This document shows positions 52,821 to 61,958 of a stretch of 64,000 nucleotides of DNA, one piece after another (position 1 is the stretch's first letter; each line of letters starts with the position of its first letter). The notes under the pieces were generated by a model. It was not told where the DNA came from. It made no database searches and saw only the letters and a list, made by a program, of their open reading frames with translations. Source of the stretch: Chelatococcus sp. YT9 (GTDB lineage Bacteria > Pseudomonadota > Alphaproteobacteria > Rhizobiales > Beijerinckiaceae); contig NZ_JAHBRW010000002.1 in NCBI RefSeq assembly GCF_018398315.1, forward strand, positions 356,637 through 420,636, written 5' to 3'. Made by a program: the position numbers and the translations under genes.

Positions 52821-54614
52821 TTAGCTATCGCGACGGGTGGGCAGCAGGGTACTGAGGAGAGAGCGCGCCGTGCTCGCAACGATGCTCCCCGACTCCGGAT
52901 CGCCTCCTGCCAAGGCGCCCACGAACCCGCGTGCTTGTTCAAACGTGATATGCGGCGGAAGCGGCGGCACGTTGGGGTCGGTCACCATGTCGAGGATAAA
53001 GGGCCGGTCGGCCGCCAGCGCCTCTTCCCAAGCCGGACCGACCTCATCGGGGTCTTCGACCCGCCGTCCGCCCAACCCCATCAGTTTCGCAATATCAGCA
53101 TAAGGTAGATCCGGCAGATCCTGACTTGCCGGCCATTTAGGATCGCCAGCCTGGATCCGCTCTTCCCAGGTAACATAGGCGAGCTCACGATTGTTCAACA
53201 CCATGATGACGAGCCGTGGATCGTCCCACCGCTTCCAATACTTTGCGATTGTGACGAGTTCGGTGATGCCGTTCATCTGCATGGCGCCATCGCCCACAAG
53301 GGCGATCGCCGGCCGATCCGGATGCGCGAACTTCGCAGCAATCGCATAGGGAACAGCGCAGCCCATGGTGGCCAGCGTGCCGGAGACCGATCCCATCATT
53401 CGGCGGCGGAACCGAAGATGCCGCGCGTACCAGACCGTTGTGGTGCCGCTATCGGCCGTAATGATGCTACGGTCCGGCAGACGATCCGACAGTTCGGAGG
53501 CCACCCGCTGCGGATTGATCGGAGACGCTTCGATCAACGCGCTGTCACGGACCTCCTGCCAAGTCTCCCGGACATTCGCCTCGATCGTCATCCGCCACTC
53601 GTCGCCTGCCTTGGGCTCCAAGAGGGGGAGGAGCGCCTCAAGTGTGGCGGCGGCGTCGCCGATGAGATTGACCTCCATCGGATATCTCAGGCCGAGCATT
53701 CCTGGGTCGATATCGATCTGCACGCCGCGCGCTTGCCCTGGCTTCGGTAGAAACTCAGTATAGGGGAAACCCGATCCGATCATCAGGAGCGTGTCACAGC
53801 CCTGCATCATCTCCCAGCTCGCCTTGGTGCCGAGCAGCCCGATTGAGCCGGTGCAGAACGATACGTCGTCAGGCACCGCTGCCTTGCCGAGCAACGCCTT
53901 CGCCACCCCCGCCTTCAGCTTCTCCGCAGTCGCGAGCACGGCATCGGTCGCGTTCACAGCGCCCGCTCCGACCAAGATTGCAACCTTCTCACCTGCGTTG
54001 ATCACATCGGCCGCGCGCTGGAGTGCCGCTGTCGCCGGTACGACGGGCGACAGCTCGACGCCCACGCCCGAATGCGTCATGCCGTGCTCCCGGGACGGCT
54101 CCGCCATGGGCTCAAGCTGGAGGTCGTTGGGCAAGATCACGCAAGTGACGCGCCGCTCGGCGATGGCGATCCGGAACGCGCGATCGATTAGATGAGACAC
54201 CTGCGCGGGTACCGACGCCGTCTCGATATAAGCACCGGCTACATCTTTGAAGAGCGATTGAAGGTCGAGATCTTGCTGGTAATGCGATCCCATAGCGGAG
54301 CGTGCCTGCTGTCCTACAAGGGCGACCACCGGTCGGTGATCAAGCCTTGCGTCGTAGAGGCCGTTGAGAAGGTGAACCGCTCCCGGTCCGGACGTCGCAA
54401 TGCACATCCCGACCTGTCCGGTGAAGCGCGTTTCGCCGGAGGCCATCAGGCTCGCGGCCTCCTCATGTCGGACCTGCACAAATTCAATGTCGCCCTCCCG
54501 CGTCTGTAAAGCGGCGATGAGGCCTCCTATGCCATCACCGGGATAGCCATAAACCCGTCTCACGCCCCACTCATGAACACGGGTCCAGATGTAGTCCGAG
54601 ACGGTGCTAGCCAT
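52821..54614 (-). CDS. thiamine pyrophosphate-dependent enzyme (pyruvate oxidase/acetolactate synthase-like)
   Basis: A 597-residue enzyme with three domains: the N-terminal pyrimidine-binding domain with VYGYPGDGIGGLIAAL and the activating Glu in RHEEAASLMASG; a central domain; and a C-terminal TPP domain with LVGDGAMQMNGITELVTIAK followed by MVLNN, the magnesium-TPP motif. The sequence groups by eye with PoxB-like pyruvate:quinone oxidases and unassigned acetolactate synthase-like proteins. Start at MASTVSDY (54614); a second in-frame ATG at 54632 is possible. It overlaps the small upstream frame by eight bases. Confidence 0.85.
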   Translation of the reverse strand: MASTVSDYIWTRVHEWGVRRVYGYPGDGIGGLIAALQTREGDIEFVQVRHEEAASLMASGETRFTGQVGMCIATSGPGAVHLLNGLYDARLDHRPVVALVGQQARSAMGSHYQQDLDLQSLFKDVAGAYIETASVPAQVSHLIDRAFRIAIAERRVTCVILPNDLQLEPMAEPSREHGMTHSGVGVELSPVVPATAALQRAADVINAGEKVAILVGAGAVNATDAVLATAEKLKAGVAKALLGKAAVPDDVSFCTGSIGLLGTKASWEMMQGCDTLLMIGSGFPYTEFLPKPGQARGVQIDIDPGMLGLRYPMEVNLIGDAAATLEALLPLLEPKAGDEWRMTIEANVRETWQEVRDSALIEASPINPQRVASELSDRLPDRSIITADSGTTTVWYARHLRFRRRMMGSVSGTLATMGCAVPYAIAAKFAHPDRPAIALVGDGAMQMNGITELVTIAKYWKRWDDPRLVIMVLNNRELAYVTWEERIQAGDPKWPASQDLPDLPYADIAKLMGLGGRRVEDPDEVGPAWEEALAADRPFILDMVTDPNVPPLPPHITFEQARGFVGALAGGDPESGSIVASTARSLLSTLLPTRRDS

Positions 54615-54846
54615 GATGATCTCCAGAAACAATAGCGGCAGGCAAGTCGCCGAGGTGCGTCGCCCGTCCGGCCCCGATCAGCGATCGTGCCAATGCGTCC
54701 TCGATATCAGCGCGCAATTGAGAAGGGATGAGGGCCGATGCGAACCGGTCTTCTTTAGGTTCAGAAGATCGCGTGAAGTCAGGCGTCAGATGGCCCTGCC
54801 GGAGGCGCGCAAAGCATTTCCGCGGTCTCGACCTCGAATACGTCAC
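54607..54846 (-). CDS. possible small protein coupled to the TPP enzyme
   Basis: A 79-codon frame begins at a GTG (54846), with GAGAGAATGGA upstream, and ends in TAG at 54607-54609, overlapping the TPP enzyme start. The C-terminal half reads ALIPSQLRADIEDALARSLI and looks like an amphipathic helix. A consensus EcfG promoter lies just upstream. The arrangement suggests translational coupling, but no family is recognised, and it could be leader RNA without protein function. Confidence 0.4.
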   Translation of the reverse strand: MTYSRSRPRKCFARLRQGHLTPDFTRSSEPKEDRFASALIPSQLRADIEDALARSLIGAGRATHLGDLPAAIVSGDHHG

Positions 54847-54883
54847 TCCATTCTCTCGTGTTCTCCGCCGGTATCGAGGGGGC

Positions 54884-54908
54884 AACGGCTGCTTCCTGGA
54901 TATGTTCC
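54884..54908 (-). promoter_or_regulatory. EcfG-type promoter toward the TPP enzyme
   Basis: On the minus strand GGAAC (54904-54908), 16 bases, CGTT (54884-54887): exact consensus. It lies back to back with the plus-strand promoter at 54954-54978. Confidence 0.65.
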
Positions 54909-54953
54909 GCCCAAAGCCCTTGAGGGCGCTCTGGCGAAAATTCCCTTGGGAAG

Positions 54954-54978
54954 GGAACGCGGCCCCCTTTCGGCCGTT
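54954..54978 (+). promoter_or_regulatory. EcfG-type promoter of the DUF3008 gene and SDR
   Basis: GGAAC (54954-54958), 16 bases, CGTT (54975-54978): exact consensus, ending 30 bases before the ATG at 55009. Confidence 0.7.
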
Positions 54979-55008
54979 GGCTCTGTGTCCATCAGCGGAG
55001 TTATCGTC

Positions 55009-55197
55009 ATGCCGGCGAAGTCCAAAGCCCAGCAGAAAGCGGCTGGAGCCGCTCTCGCAGCGAAGCGCGGGGAGAAGGGCGCAAGCAAGTTGAAAGGCGC
55101 CTCGAAGGAAATGGCGAAATCCATGACCGAAAAGGAGCTCAGCGAGATGGCGTCGACGAAGCGCAAGGGCAAGCCTGAACACGCTTCCAAATCCTGA
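55009..55197 (+). CDS. DUF3008 family small protein
   Basis: A 62-residue, lysine- and alanine-rich protein that matches the DUF3008 family (MPAKSKAQQKAAGAALAAKR, SMTEKELSEMAST, KRKGKPEH). It is basic and probably nucleic-acid-associated or disordered; the function is unknown. It has its own EcfG-type promoter and is followed after 18 bases by an SDR gene, a likely operon. Confidence 0.85.
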   Translation: MPAKSKAQQKAAGAALAAKRGEKGASKLKGASKEMAKSMTEKELSEMASTKRKGKPEHASKS

Positions 55198-55215
55198 CCG
55201 CTCCCGGAGCCCGAT

Positions 55216-56073
55216 ATGACCGAGTATCCCAAGCCTCCATTTCCGCAGCAGCAGCAGCCTATGCCCGGTTCGACCGAGAAAATGACTCCGCGGCCGGACC
55301 ACGGTGAGGACTCCTACCGCGGCTCTGGTCGTCTCGCAGGCAAGCGCGCGATCATCACGGGCGGGGACAGCGGCATCGGGCGGGCCGTCGCGATTGCCTT
55401 CGCCAGAGAAGGGGCTGATCTCCTCATCTCATATCTCGATGAAGACGAGGATGCGGCAGAGACAAAGCGGTGGGTGGAAAAGGAAGGCCGCAAAGCCGTG
55501 CTGATGCCGGGCGATATCCAATCGCCAGCCCATTGCCGGGAGATCGTCGCGAGAGCAAAGGCTGAGCTCGGCGGGATCGATATTCTCGTCAACAACGCCG
55601 CCCACCAGGCGTCGTTCACGAATATGGACGAGATTTCGGACGAGGAATGGGAACTTACCTTCAAGGTCAACATACATGCGATGTTTTACCTGACGAAGGC
55701 GGCCGTTCCTCTCATGCCGCCGGGCAGTGCGATCATCAACACCGCATCCGTGAACGCAGACATGCCGAACCCGACGTTGCTCGCTTACGCGACTACAAAG
55801 GGTGCTATTCAGAATTTCACGGCCGGCCTCGCACAACTTCTTGCAGAGAAGAACATCCGGGCAAATGCGGTCGCTCCCGGACCCATTTGGACGCCGCTCA
55901 TTCCCTCGACCATGGATGCGGAGAAAGTCGCCAGTTTCGGCAAACAGGTGCCCATGAAGCGTCCCGGACAGCCGGCTGAGCTGGCAACCGCTTACGTCAT
56001 GCTCGCCGACCCGCTTTCCAGCTACGTCTCCGGTGCGACTGTCGCAGTCACGGGCGGCAAGCCGATCCTTTAG
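55216..56073 (+). CDS. SDR family oxidoreductase (YhdF/YdaD-like general stress type)
   Basis: A 285-residue short-chain dehydrogenase with a proline/glutamine-rich N-terminus typical of stress SDRs (YPKPPFPQQQQPMPGSTEKM). The NAD(P) motif TGGDSGIG is at residues 48-55, NNAAHQ follows, and the catalytic pattern is Ser in INTASVNAD with Tyr-x3-Lys in AYATTKGAI. Related proteins are annotated as glucose or ribitol dehydrogenases. It is co-transcribed with the DUF3008 gene from an EcfG-type promoter. Confidence 0.9.
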   Translation: MTEYPKPPFPQQQQPMPGSTEKMTPRPDHGEDSYRGSGRLAGKRAIITGGDSGIGRAVAIAFAREGADLLISYLDEDEDAAETKRWVEKEGRKAVLMPGDIQSPAHCREIVARAKAELGGIDILVNNAAHQASFTNMDEISDEEWELTFKVNIHAMFYLTKAAVPLMPPGSAIINTASVNADMPNPTLLAYATTKGAIQNFTAGLAQLLAEKNIRANAVAPGPIWTPLIPSTMDAEKVASFGKQVPMKRPGQPAELATAYVMLADPLSSYVSGATVAVTGGKPIL

Positions 56074-56195
56074 GACCTGCGGGCGCATGACCTGTGTCAT
56101 CTGCCGACGTTCTGAGCCCCCGAGGCGGTCTGGATCGCACCTGCGTCTCCCTATGGCTCCCGCGCTCGCGGCTACATGGTCTCCGCGGGCGGATG

Positions 56196-56516
56196 CTAAC
56201 TGCAGGCAGGCAAAGCCGCCGCCATCGCTGCAAAGACGATTGCCAGCGCCGAGAGCGCATCGAGGCCGATTGCTATGGGGGCAAGGCCCCTTTGGACGTC
56301 GTGGCTCGTGCGCCATCGCCGCAGAGCTACGCCATGCCAGGCGAGGACCAGAAGCGCCGCGAACGTCGCCGCCGTGACCAGGGCATCGTGGGCGCCCGGG
56401 AGACCGGCTCGGCAAAGCAATGATTCCGACGTGTAAATGGCAAGGAAATGGCAGGCCCACAGCGCGGGGCCAGCCAAGACATGACCTACGGAGCTCAAAG
56501 GAAGAGCGCTCTTCAT
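56196..56516 (-). CDS. small membrane protein of the cytochrome oxidase operon
   Basis: A 106-residue hydrophobic protein with three predicted membrane segments (HVLAGPALWACHFLAIYTSE, ALVTAATFAALLVLAWHGVA, LSALAIVFAAMAAAL). Its ATG overlaps the stop of the CoxA gene (56513-56516). It may be a small accessory or subunit IV-like component of the oxidase. No family name is certain. Confidence 0.7.
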   Translation of the reverse strand: MKSALPLSSVGHVLAGPALWACHFLAIYTSESLLCRAGLPGAHDALVTAATFAALLVLAWHGVALRRWRTSHDVQRGLAPIAIGLDALSALAIVFAAMAAALPACS

Positions 56517-59059
56517 CCTGCCACCAGCCGCGGAAAGCCGTGGGTCAGCACGAGACCAAAAGTGGCTTGGCCAAGCGAATAAGCCCAGAGTAGAGCGAGG
56601 TTGTCGAAAACAACGCGGCGGATCCGGTCAACCCGCCCGGCGAGCAACCGCGCCGCCGCGAAGCCGGCAATGAGCAGAACCGCGCCTGCGATCTGCGCCT
56701 GCAACGCCGCGTTAGCGTAGACCATAGCGGCGTATCCGCTCGCCTGAGGCCGCAAGCCCGCTTGCCAATGCTGCAGGATGTCCGCGCCGATGGCACCTGC
56801 CAGGGCGATCGCTCCGAAAAGAAGAAGGACTGCGACAATGCCATTGCGTCGACGCGTCTCGCCGAGCAGACGTCTTGCGATCTCCAACAACCCGCCGCTT
56901 AGGACTACGAGCGCAAGTGGGCCCAGGAGGGCAAAGGCCTCGGGCAGTTGCTCGACTCCGGGCCAGAACTGCGGCGCCACGGTCCAGAGATAAACATAAC
57001 CGAAAAGGTAGGAGAGATAGAGAGCAGCAGCGACAAGCAGCAGAACCACCATCGCCCACCAGCTGTGAGAAAGCGCCCCCGAAGCATAACTCGGCAGCGT
57101 GATACCCCCGCCGATATCGATGTCTCCCGCCCGTGCCGGATCGCACTCCCACATCCAGACCATGATTGCAACGATCGCTCCGAGCCCGCAAATTCCCGCA
57201 AGCACCACGGCCTTGACCGTCAACAGAAGGAAAAATCCAGCGGTGAACACCGCAGCCGCGAAATGCGAATAGCTAGGTCCGGTCAAGCGCATGACATATT
57301 GAGGCTCCGCTTCAATCGGTGAGGTCACGATTGTCTCACGGGCCCCAGTTGCGCTGCGCGGCAGGTAGTGCTCTCCCGCCTCGACCTCGCGGGCGAGATC
57401 AGGATGATCCCAAAGCGGCTCCCGGCCTTCGACCCGCGGAATGCTGCGCGTGCCGAACTCCTGGTTAGGCAGCCATTCCAATGTGCCCCCCAACCAGAGG
57501 TCACCAGCTGGCTCGGACTTCGTCAGCCGAATATTGCGGGCTCCATCGCAAAGGAAGATCAGGATGCCCATGGCAAGCATGAGGGCGCCGAACGTCGAGA
57601 TCAGGTTAGGCGTCTCCCAGCCCAGTCCGGCAGGATAGGTATAGACGCGTCGCGGCATGCCGATCAAGCCAGTCACATGCATCGGCAGGAAGGCGACGTT
57701 GAAGCCGAGGAAGATCAGAGCAAAGGCCCAACGGCCGAGCCGCTCCGAGAGCGGCCGCCTGCTGAAAGCCGGCGCCCAGTAGTAAATTGCCGCAAAGAGC
57801 GGGAAGACCATACCGCCGAACAGCACGTAATGCAGATGAGCCACGACGAAGTAGCTGTCATGCGCCTGCCGGTCGAACGGTACCATCGCCACCATCACGC
57901 CCGTGAGACCACCGAGGGTGAAGATGACCAGAAAGCCGATCACGAAGAGCGACGGCACGGTCAGTCTCAGCCGGCCCGCTGCGATGGTTGCGATCCAGGC
58001 AAAGACCTGGATTCCGCTCGGGATCGCCACCGCCATGCTCGCGGCCGAGAAGAAGCCGAGCGAACGCGACGGGATGCCGGTGGTGAACATGTGGTGGACC
58101 CACAGTCCAAAGGAGAAGAAGCCGACTGCGATCAGCGCAACGACGATCAGGTGATAACCGACGAGCGGCACCCGCGCCATGGTCGGGACAATCATTGAGA
58201 CCATTCCGGCGGCCGGGAGGAAGATGATGTAGACCTCGGGATGGCCGAAGAACCAGAACAGGTGCTGCCAGAGCAGCGGATCGCCTCCCTTTTCGGCGAT
58301 GAAGAAGGGCCAGCCGAAGGCGCGCTCCAGTTCCAGTAGAATTGTCGCAAGGATCACCGCTGGGAAGGCGAAAACGATCATCCCTGCGAAGATCAGGAGC
58401 GTCCAGGCAAAAATCGGCATCCTGGTCAGCGTCATGCCCGGCGCCCGGGTGCGCAAGACGCCGACGATGATCTCGATTGCGCCTGCTATCGCCGAGATCT
58501 CAATGAAGCCGATACCGAGCAGCCACCAGTCCGCCCCGATGCCGGGTGAGAAACGCTCTCCTGTCAATGGTGGATACATGAACCAGCCGCCATCCGGAGC
58601 GGTGCCGAAAAACAGGGTGCAAAAGAACACCAGCCCGCCGACGAAATAGGCCCAGAAAGCAAAGGCGCCGAGACGCGGGAAAGGCAGATCGCGGGCACCA
58701 AGCATCTGCGGCAGCAGCAAGATGCCTGCCGCCTCGACCGCTGGCACTGCAAAGAGGAACATCATCACCGTGCCGTGCATGGTGAAGATCTGGTTATAGG
58801 TGTCCGGCGAGAGGAAGTCGTTGCCTGGCACCGCAAGTTGCAACCGGATGAGGAGCGCCAGTATTCCGGCGAGAAGGAAGAACAGGAACGCCGTTGCGAT
58901 GTAAAAGTAGCCGATGACGGTGTTATTGACTTCGGTAATCACGCGCCAGCCGCGGGGGGAGCGCCAAATCGCCTCGAGGCGCTGACGCTCAACTTCAAGC
59001 GGCTCGGCCTCGGAGAGCGAACGCGCGCGATCATGCGTGCGAGGTGCAGCGGCAGTCAT
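56513..59059 (-). CDS. cytochrome c oxidase subunit I-III fusion
   Basis: An 848-residue membrane protein. The first 550 residues are a heme-copper oxidase subunit I: haem ligand His in YNQIFTMHGTVMMFLF, copper B region FFGHPEVYIIFLPAAG with its Tyr cross-link, HHMFTTG, and the two haem His in HDSYFVVAHLHYVLFGG. The rest has further membrane segments resembling subunit III (FAAAVFTAGFFLLLTVKAVV). The fused form is known in bacterial caa3-type oxidases. The start overlaps the subunit II stop. Confidence 0.92.
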   Translation of the reverse strand: MTAAAPRTHDRARSLSEAEPLEVERQRLEAIWRSPRGWRVITEVNNTVIGYFYIATAFLFFLLAGILALLIRLQLAVPGNDFLSPDTYNQIFTMHGTVMMFLFAVPAVEAAGILLLPQMLGARDLPFPRLGAFAFWAYFVGGLVFFCTLFFGTAPDGGWFMYPPLTGERFSPGIGADWWLLGIGFIEISAIAGAIEIIVGVLRTRAPGMTLTRMPIFAWTLLIFAGMIVFAFPAVILATILLELERAFGWPFFIAEKGGDPLLWQHLFWFFGHPEVYIIFLPAAGMVSMIVPTMARVPLVGYHLIVVALIAVGFFSFGLWVHHMFTTGIPSRSLGFFSAASMAVAIPSGIQVFAWIATIAAGRLRLTVPSLFVIGFLVIFTLGGLTGVMVAMVPFDRQAHDSYFVVAHLHYVLFGGMVFPLFAAIYYWAPAFSRRPLSERLGRWAFALIFLGFNVAFLPMHVTGLIGMPRRVYTYPAGLGWETPNLISTFGALMLAMGILIFLCDGARNIRLTKSEPAGDLWLGGTLEWLPNQEFGTRSIPRVEGREPLWDHPDLAREVEAGEHYLPRSATGARETIVTSPIEAEPQYVMRLTGPSYSHFAAAVFTAGFFLLLTVKAVVLAGICGLGAIVAIMVWMWECDPARAGDIDIGGGITLPSYASGALSHSWWAMVVLLLVAAALYLSYLFGYVYLWTVAPQFWPGVEQLPEAFALLGPLALVVLSGGLLEIARRLLGETRRRNGIVAVLLLFGAIALAGAIGADILQHWQAGLRPQASGYAAMVYANAALQAQIAGAVLLIAGFAAARLLAGRVDRIRRVVFDNLALLWAYSLGQATFGLVLTHGFPRLVAG

Positions 59060-60036
59060 TTCAGGCTCCCAAGGTAGGCGGTGAGGGCCTGCTGCTCGTC
59101 AGCGGAAAAAATCGCGAAGGGCGGCATCCGACTGCCCGGCTTGACCATTCCCGGGTTAGCGATGAAGCGGATACGGTTCTCGGCGGTGTTCGGGAGGGTT
59201 GCGGCTGCGAGAGAGCGCCGTTCGCCGATACGGGAGAGATCCGGCGCAATGGTCCCGGCCGCACTGGTGCCGCGTACCGCATGGCAGGCACCGCAGCCGG
59301 AAGCAATGAAGAGGGCAGCGCCCCGCCGTGCCAGATCACCGGCGGGCGCGGGTGGAGCATCCGCGGCAGCGAGCCAGGCGTCGAACTCAGCCTGGGATAC
59401 CGCTACGATCTCCAGTGACATCTGCGCATGGGCGGTGCCGCAATACTCCGCACACTGCCCCCGATAGATCCCAGGCCGTTCCGCCCTGAGCCGGAGCCTG
59501 TTGGTTCGGCCCGGAACCATGTCCAGCTTGCCGCCGAGGCTCGGCACCCAATAAGAATGGATGACATCAGCGGTACGCAGCACAAACTCGATGTCGACGC
59601 CGACCGGCACCCGAATCTCGTTGGCTTCCGCGACTTTGCTGCCGCCCTCGCCTTCATAGGCGATGCGCCACCAGAACTGCTCTCCTGTGATCTCAATTCT
59701 CACCATGGAGGCGCTTGGCGAAGCGATCGTCTCGCGCATCAGCCAAACGCCGTATCCCAGGAGAACAGCTAGCGTGACCGAGGGAAAGACGATGCCCCAG
59801 ATCCGGATCGAGCCCTCGGTTCGCAGAAGGCGCCGGACTCGTTCTGGCCCTGCGATTGCGAGCACGAGCGCGACAAGCACGATCAGGAGAACCAACGCCG
59901 CCCCCACGAAGAGGATCCAGCTGAGCAAAGCGACGCGCACCGCTTCCTCGCCCGCAGGCGCCATCGCCGACTGTCGCTGACACGCCGGTAGCGCGAGCAG
60001 GCCAACGCCGAGAGCGGGGAAGCGGAAGTCCTTCAT
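59056..60036 (-). CDS. cytochrome c oxidase subunit II fused to cytochrome c (caa3 type)
   Basis: A 326-residue membrane-anchored protein. A lipoprotein-like leader (LLALPAC) and two membrane segments are followed by the CuA domain with CAEYCGTAHAQM (both cysteines, His and Met) and HSYWVPSLGGKLDMVPG. A C-terminal cytochrome c domain carries CGACH and a Met ligand in PGSRMPPF. This fusion is diagnostic of caa3 oxidases, which accept electrons directly from the attached cytochrome. It overlaps both neighbours by four bases. Confidence 0.93.
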   Translation of the reverse strand: MKDFRFPALGVGLLALPACQRQSAMAPAGEEAVRVALLSWILFVGAALVLLIVLVALVLAIAGPERVRRLLRTEGSIRIWGIVFPSVTLAVLLGYGVWLMRETIASPSASMVRIEITGEQFWWRIAYEGEGGSKVAEANEIRVPVGVDIEFVLRTADVIHSYWVPSLGGKLDMVPGRTNRLRLRAERPGIYRGQCAEYCGTAHAQMSLEIVAVSQAEFDAWLAAADAPPAPAGDLARRGAALFIASGCGACHAVRGTSAAGTIAPDLSRIGERRSLAAATLPNTAENRIRFIANPGMVKPGSRMPPFAIFSADEQQALTAYLGSLK

Positions 60037-61181
60037 CGATGGACCTGCCCCGCTGGCGTCTGGCCGGCAAAATAGGCGGCGAGGTCTTTGGCCTGTTCGG
60101 CGGTGAGGCGACGTCCAATCGGCGCCATGATACGGCCGGTTGGGCTGCGCGCGTTAAGACCCGCCCGCCACGCGGCGAGTTGGCCTTCGAGATAGCGCGA
60201 GGACTGGCCCGCCAGGCGCGGAAAGGTCGGGGAGGCGTCCTCATTGTGGCAGCTCACACAAGCCGGCACGCCATGGGAGGGATCACCTTCCCGCGCCAGC
60301 TTTTCGCCCCGCGCGACGGCCTGTGGGTCGAGCCGCTCGGGCGAGGTTACGGGCCGGGGCATGCCTGCGTAATGAGACGCCAACGCCCTGATCGCCGCGT
60401 CGCTGAGATCGGCAGCGATCGTCTGCATCACGCCACTATCCCGTCGACCGGCGGCATATTCTCGCAACGCGTTTTCGAGCATTTCGCGGGGCTGGCCATG
60501 CAGGATGGGAACCAGCCCGCTGGCCGGCGCCCTGACGTTACCGTGGCAGCGCGCGCAGGCGCCGATCGCCTCCCGGTCACCACCGGTCGCCGCGATCTCC
60601 GCGCCGCTCGGCGGCGCCAGATCAACCTCACCCAACGCCAGCTTCCGATACGCGGTGCGATCGAGTTCGGGGAAACGCCGGAGAAAGGCGACCACGGCCC
60701 AGATCTCGTCGTCACGCTCGACGGAGGGAAAGGCAGGCATTCCAGCATATTTCAGCCCGTGCTTGACGATCCAGAACAGCTCACCGTCTGTCCAGGTGCC
60801 CACTTTGTCCTCAAGCGCCGGCGGCGGCGGTAGCATCTGCGCGGCTACCAGCGGGACTGAACTACCCGGAGTGCCATGGCAATAGGCGCAACCCGCGTGG
60901 AAATGTCCGGCGCCAAGTCGAACGCGATCTGCATCGAAACCAGGCGGCAGTTCTCCATCGGGAGCGCGCGCCTTCACGGAATTCTCCATGCCAAAGCGCA
61001 GCAGCCATTCGGTTATCGCGAGGTGGCCGCGACTGGCAGCGATGTTATAGGCACCCGTCCAGGCGAAGAACAGCCCCGCCATGGCGGCGGCAACAACGGC
61101 CGCGGCGATGGTCAGGCCCAGTCGGCCAGGCGTCGCCAGCGCCCAGGCCGCCGTTCGCCTAGCTCGAGCGAGCGGCGACAT
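60033..61181 (-). CDS. triheme membrane-anchored cytochrome c
   Basis: A 382-residue protein with a single N-terminal membrane anchor (LTIAAAVVAAAMAGLFFAW) and three haem-binding motifs, CAYCH, CARCH and CVSCH, each in a class I cytochrome c domain. It probably carries electrons in the periplasm to the caa3 oxidase. I start at MSPLARARR (61181), which overlaps the assembly factor gene by 23 bases; ATG 61241 would add an atypical stretch. It lies between the assembly and subunit II genes. Confidence 0.88.
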   Translation of the reverse strand: MSPLARARRTAAWALATPGRLGLTIAAAVVAAAMAGLFFAWTGAYNIAASRGHLAITEWLLRFGMENSVKARAPDGELPPGFDADRVRLGAGHFHAGCAYCHGTPGSSVPLVAAQMLPPPPALEDKVGTWTDGELFWIVKHGLKYAGMPAFPSVERDDEIWAVVAFLRRFPELDRTAYRKLALGEVDLAPPSGAEIAATGGDREAIGACARCHGNVRAPASGLVPILHGQPREMLENALREYAAGRRDSGVMQTIAADLSDAAIRALASHYAGMPRPVTSPERLDPQAVARGEKLAREGDPSHGVPACVSCHNEDASPTFPRLAGQSSRYLEGQLAAWRAGLNARSPTGRIMAPIGRRLTAEQAKDLAAYFAGQTPAGQVHR

Positions 61182-61824
61182 GGGAACGCGTCTGGGCTCC
61201 ATCGAGCCAGGACAGCATGCGGGCCGCCAGCGCGACGCCAACGACGAGATAGCTCAGCGGACAAGCCGTCACCATCAGGAGACCGGCGAGTTGCTGGTCT
61301 TCGAGGCTGGAGGGCCCAGTCGTGCATAGTGCGAGCGCTAAGCCGGGCAAGGAAAAGAGGTCGCGCGGGGCGAAGATCAGCAGAGCGCCGAGCAGGCAAG
61401 CAAGCTTGCCCGTGACGAGCAGCGCCGCCAGTGCACTCCAGTTGCCCCAGCGCGCCGCTCCGATCACTCCCTGCCAGAACCAGAGTGCGGCTACGCCCAA
61501 CAGCCCCATGAGACCGACCTGTGCAAGCGCCGAACTCGCCGCAAGCTGCTGAAAGAAAGGCGTATGCCATGCCCATAGAAGGAGGAGCTGACACGAAGCG
61601 GGAACAGCAAGCGCCGATATCCTCAAGGTCGTCAGAGGCAGGGCAAGCGCAAGCGCGGGTGCCAGAATATTCATCAGCACAAGATGCTGCAGCATCTGAA
61701 CCGAGAGTGGACCGAACTCCATCAACGGGACAACGGCAGCACCTGCAAGGGCCAGCACGCCGACGCCCGCCAACACGGGCCCGGTCACAGACAGCGACCT
61801 TTCGGTGATCTGCAGCTGCTGCAA
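61159..61824 (-). CDS. CtaG-like cytochrome c oxidase assembly factor (Caa3_CtaG)
   Basis: A polytopic protein with about seven membrane segments. QMLQHLVLMNILAPALALAL and WAWHTPFFQQLA are typical of the Caa3_CtaG family, which helps build caa3 oxidases. I take the TTG at 61824 (221 residues), with GGAGGGG nine bases upstream; a TTG at 61845 would lie almost on the transcription start of the EcfG-type promoter at 61847-61871, so it is unlikely. It heads the oxidase operon. Confidence 0.85.
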   Translation of the reverse strand: MQQLQITERSLSVTGPVLAGVGVLALAGAAVVPLMEFGPLSVQMLQHLVLMNILAPALALALPLTTLRISALAVPASCQLLLLWAWHTPFFQQLAASSALAQVGLMGLLGVAALWFWQGVIGAARWGNWSALAALLVTGKLACLLGALLIFAPRDLFSLPGLALALCTTGPSSLEDQQLAGLLMVTACPLSYLVVGVALAARMLSWLDGAQTRSHVAARSS

Positions 61825-61846
61825 ACGCTTGCTCCCCTCCAGCAAT

Positions 61847-61871
61847 AACCGGATATCCCCGCAGGGGTTCC
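61847..61871 (-). promoter_or_regulatory. EcfG-type promoter of the cytochrome oxidase operon
   Basis: On the minus strand GGAAC (61867-61871), 16 bases, GGTT (61847-61850), 22 bases before the chosen TTG start. Confidence 0.65.
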
Positions 61872-61893
61872 CTCAAAAAATCCAAGCCATCGC

Positions 61894-61918
61894 CGAACCT
61901 CGGAGCGCCCGTCACGTT
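61894..61918 (+). promoter_or_regulatory. near-consensus EcfG-type promoter of the sorbosone dehydrogenase gene
   Basis: CGAAC (61894-61898), 16 bases, CGTT (61915-61918), 40 bases before the ATG at 61959. It diverges from the oxidase promoter 22 bases away. Confidence 0.45.
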
Positions 61919-61958
61919 CACCCTCCAACACCCGCCCGATACGCACCAGGAGGCCGCA

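Noticed and set aside
54607-55302. 231-codon minus-strand frame as a single gene
   Set aside because: Its first two thirds are antisense to the DUF3008 gene and run through the EcfG promoters. Only the last 79 codons, downstream of the minus-strand promoter, are kept as a possible small gene.
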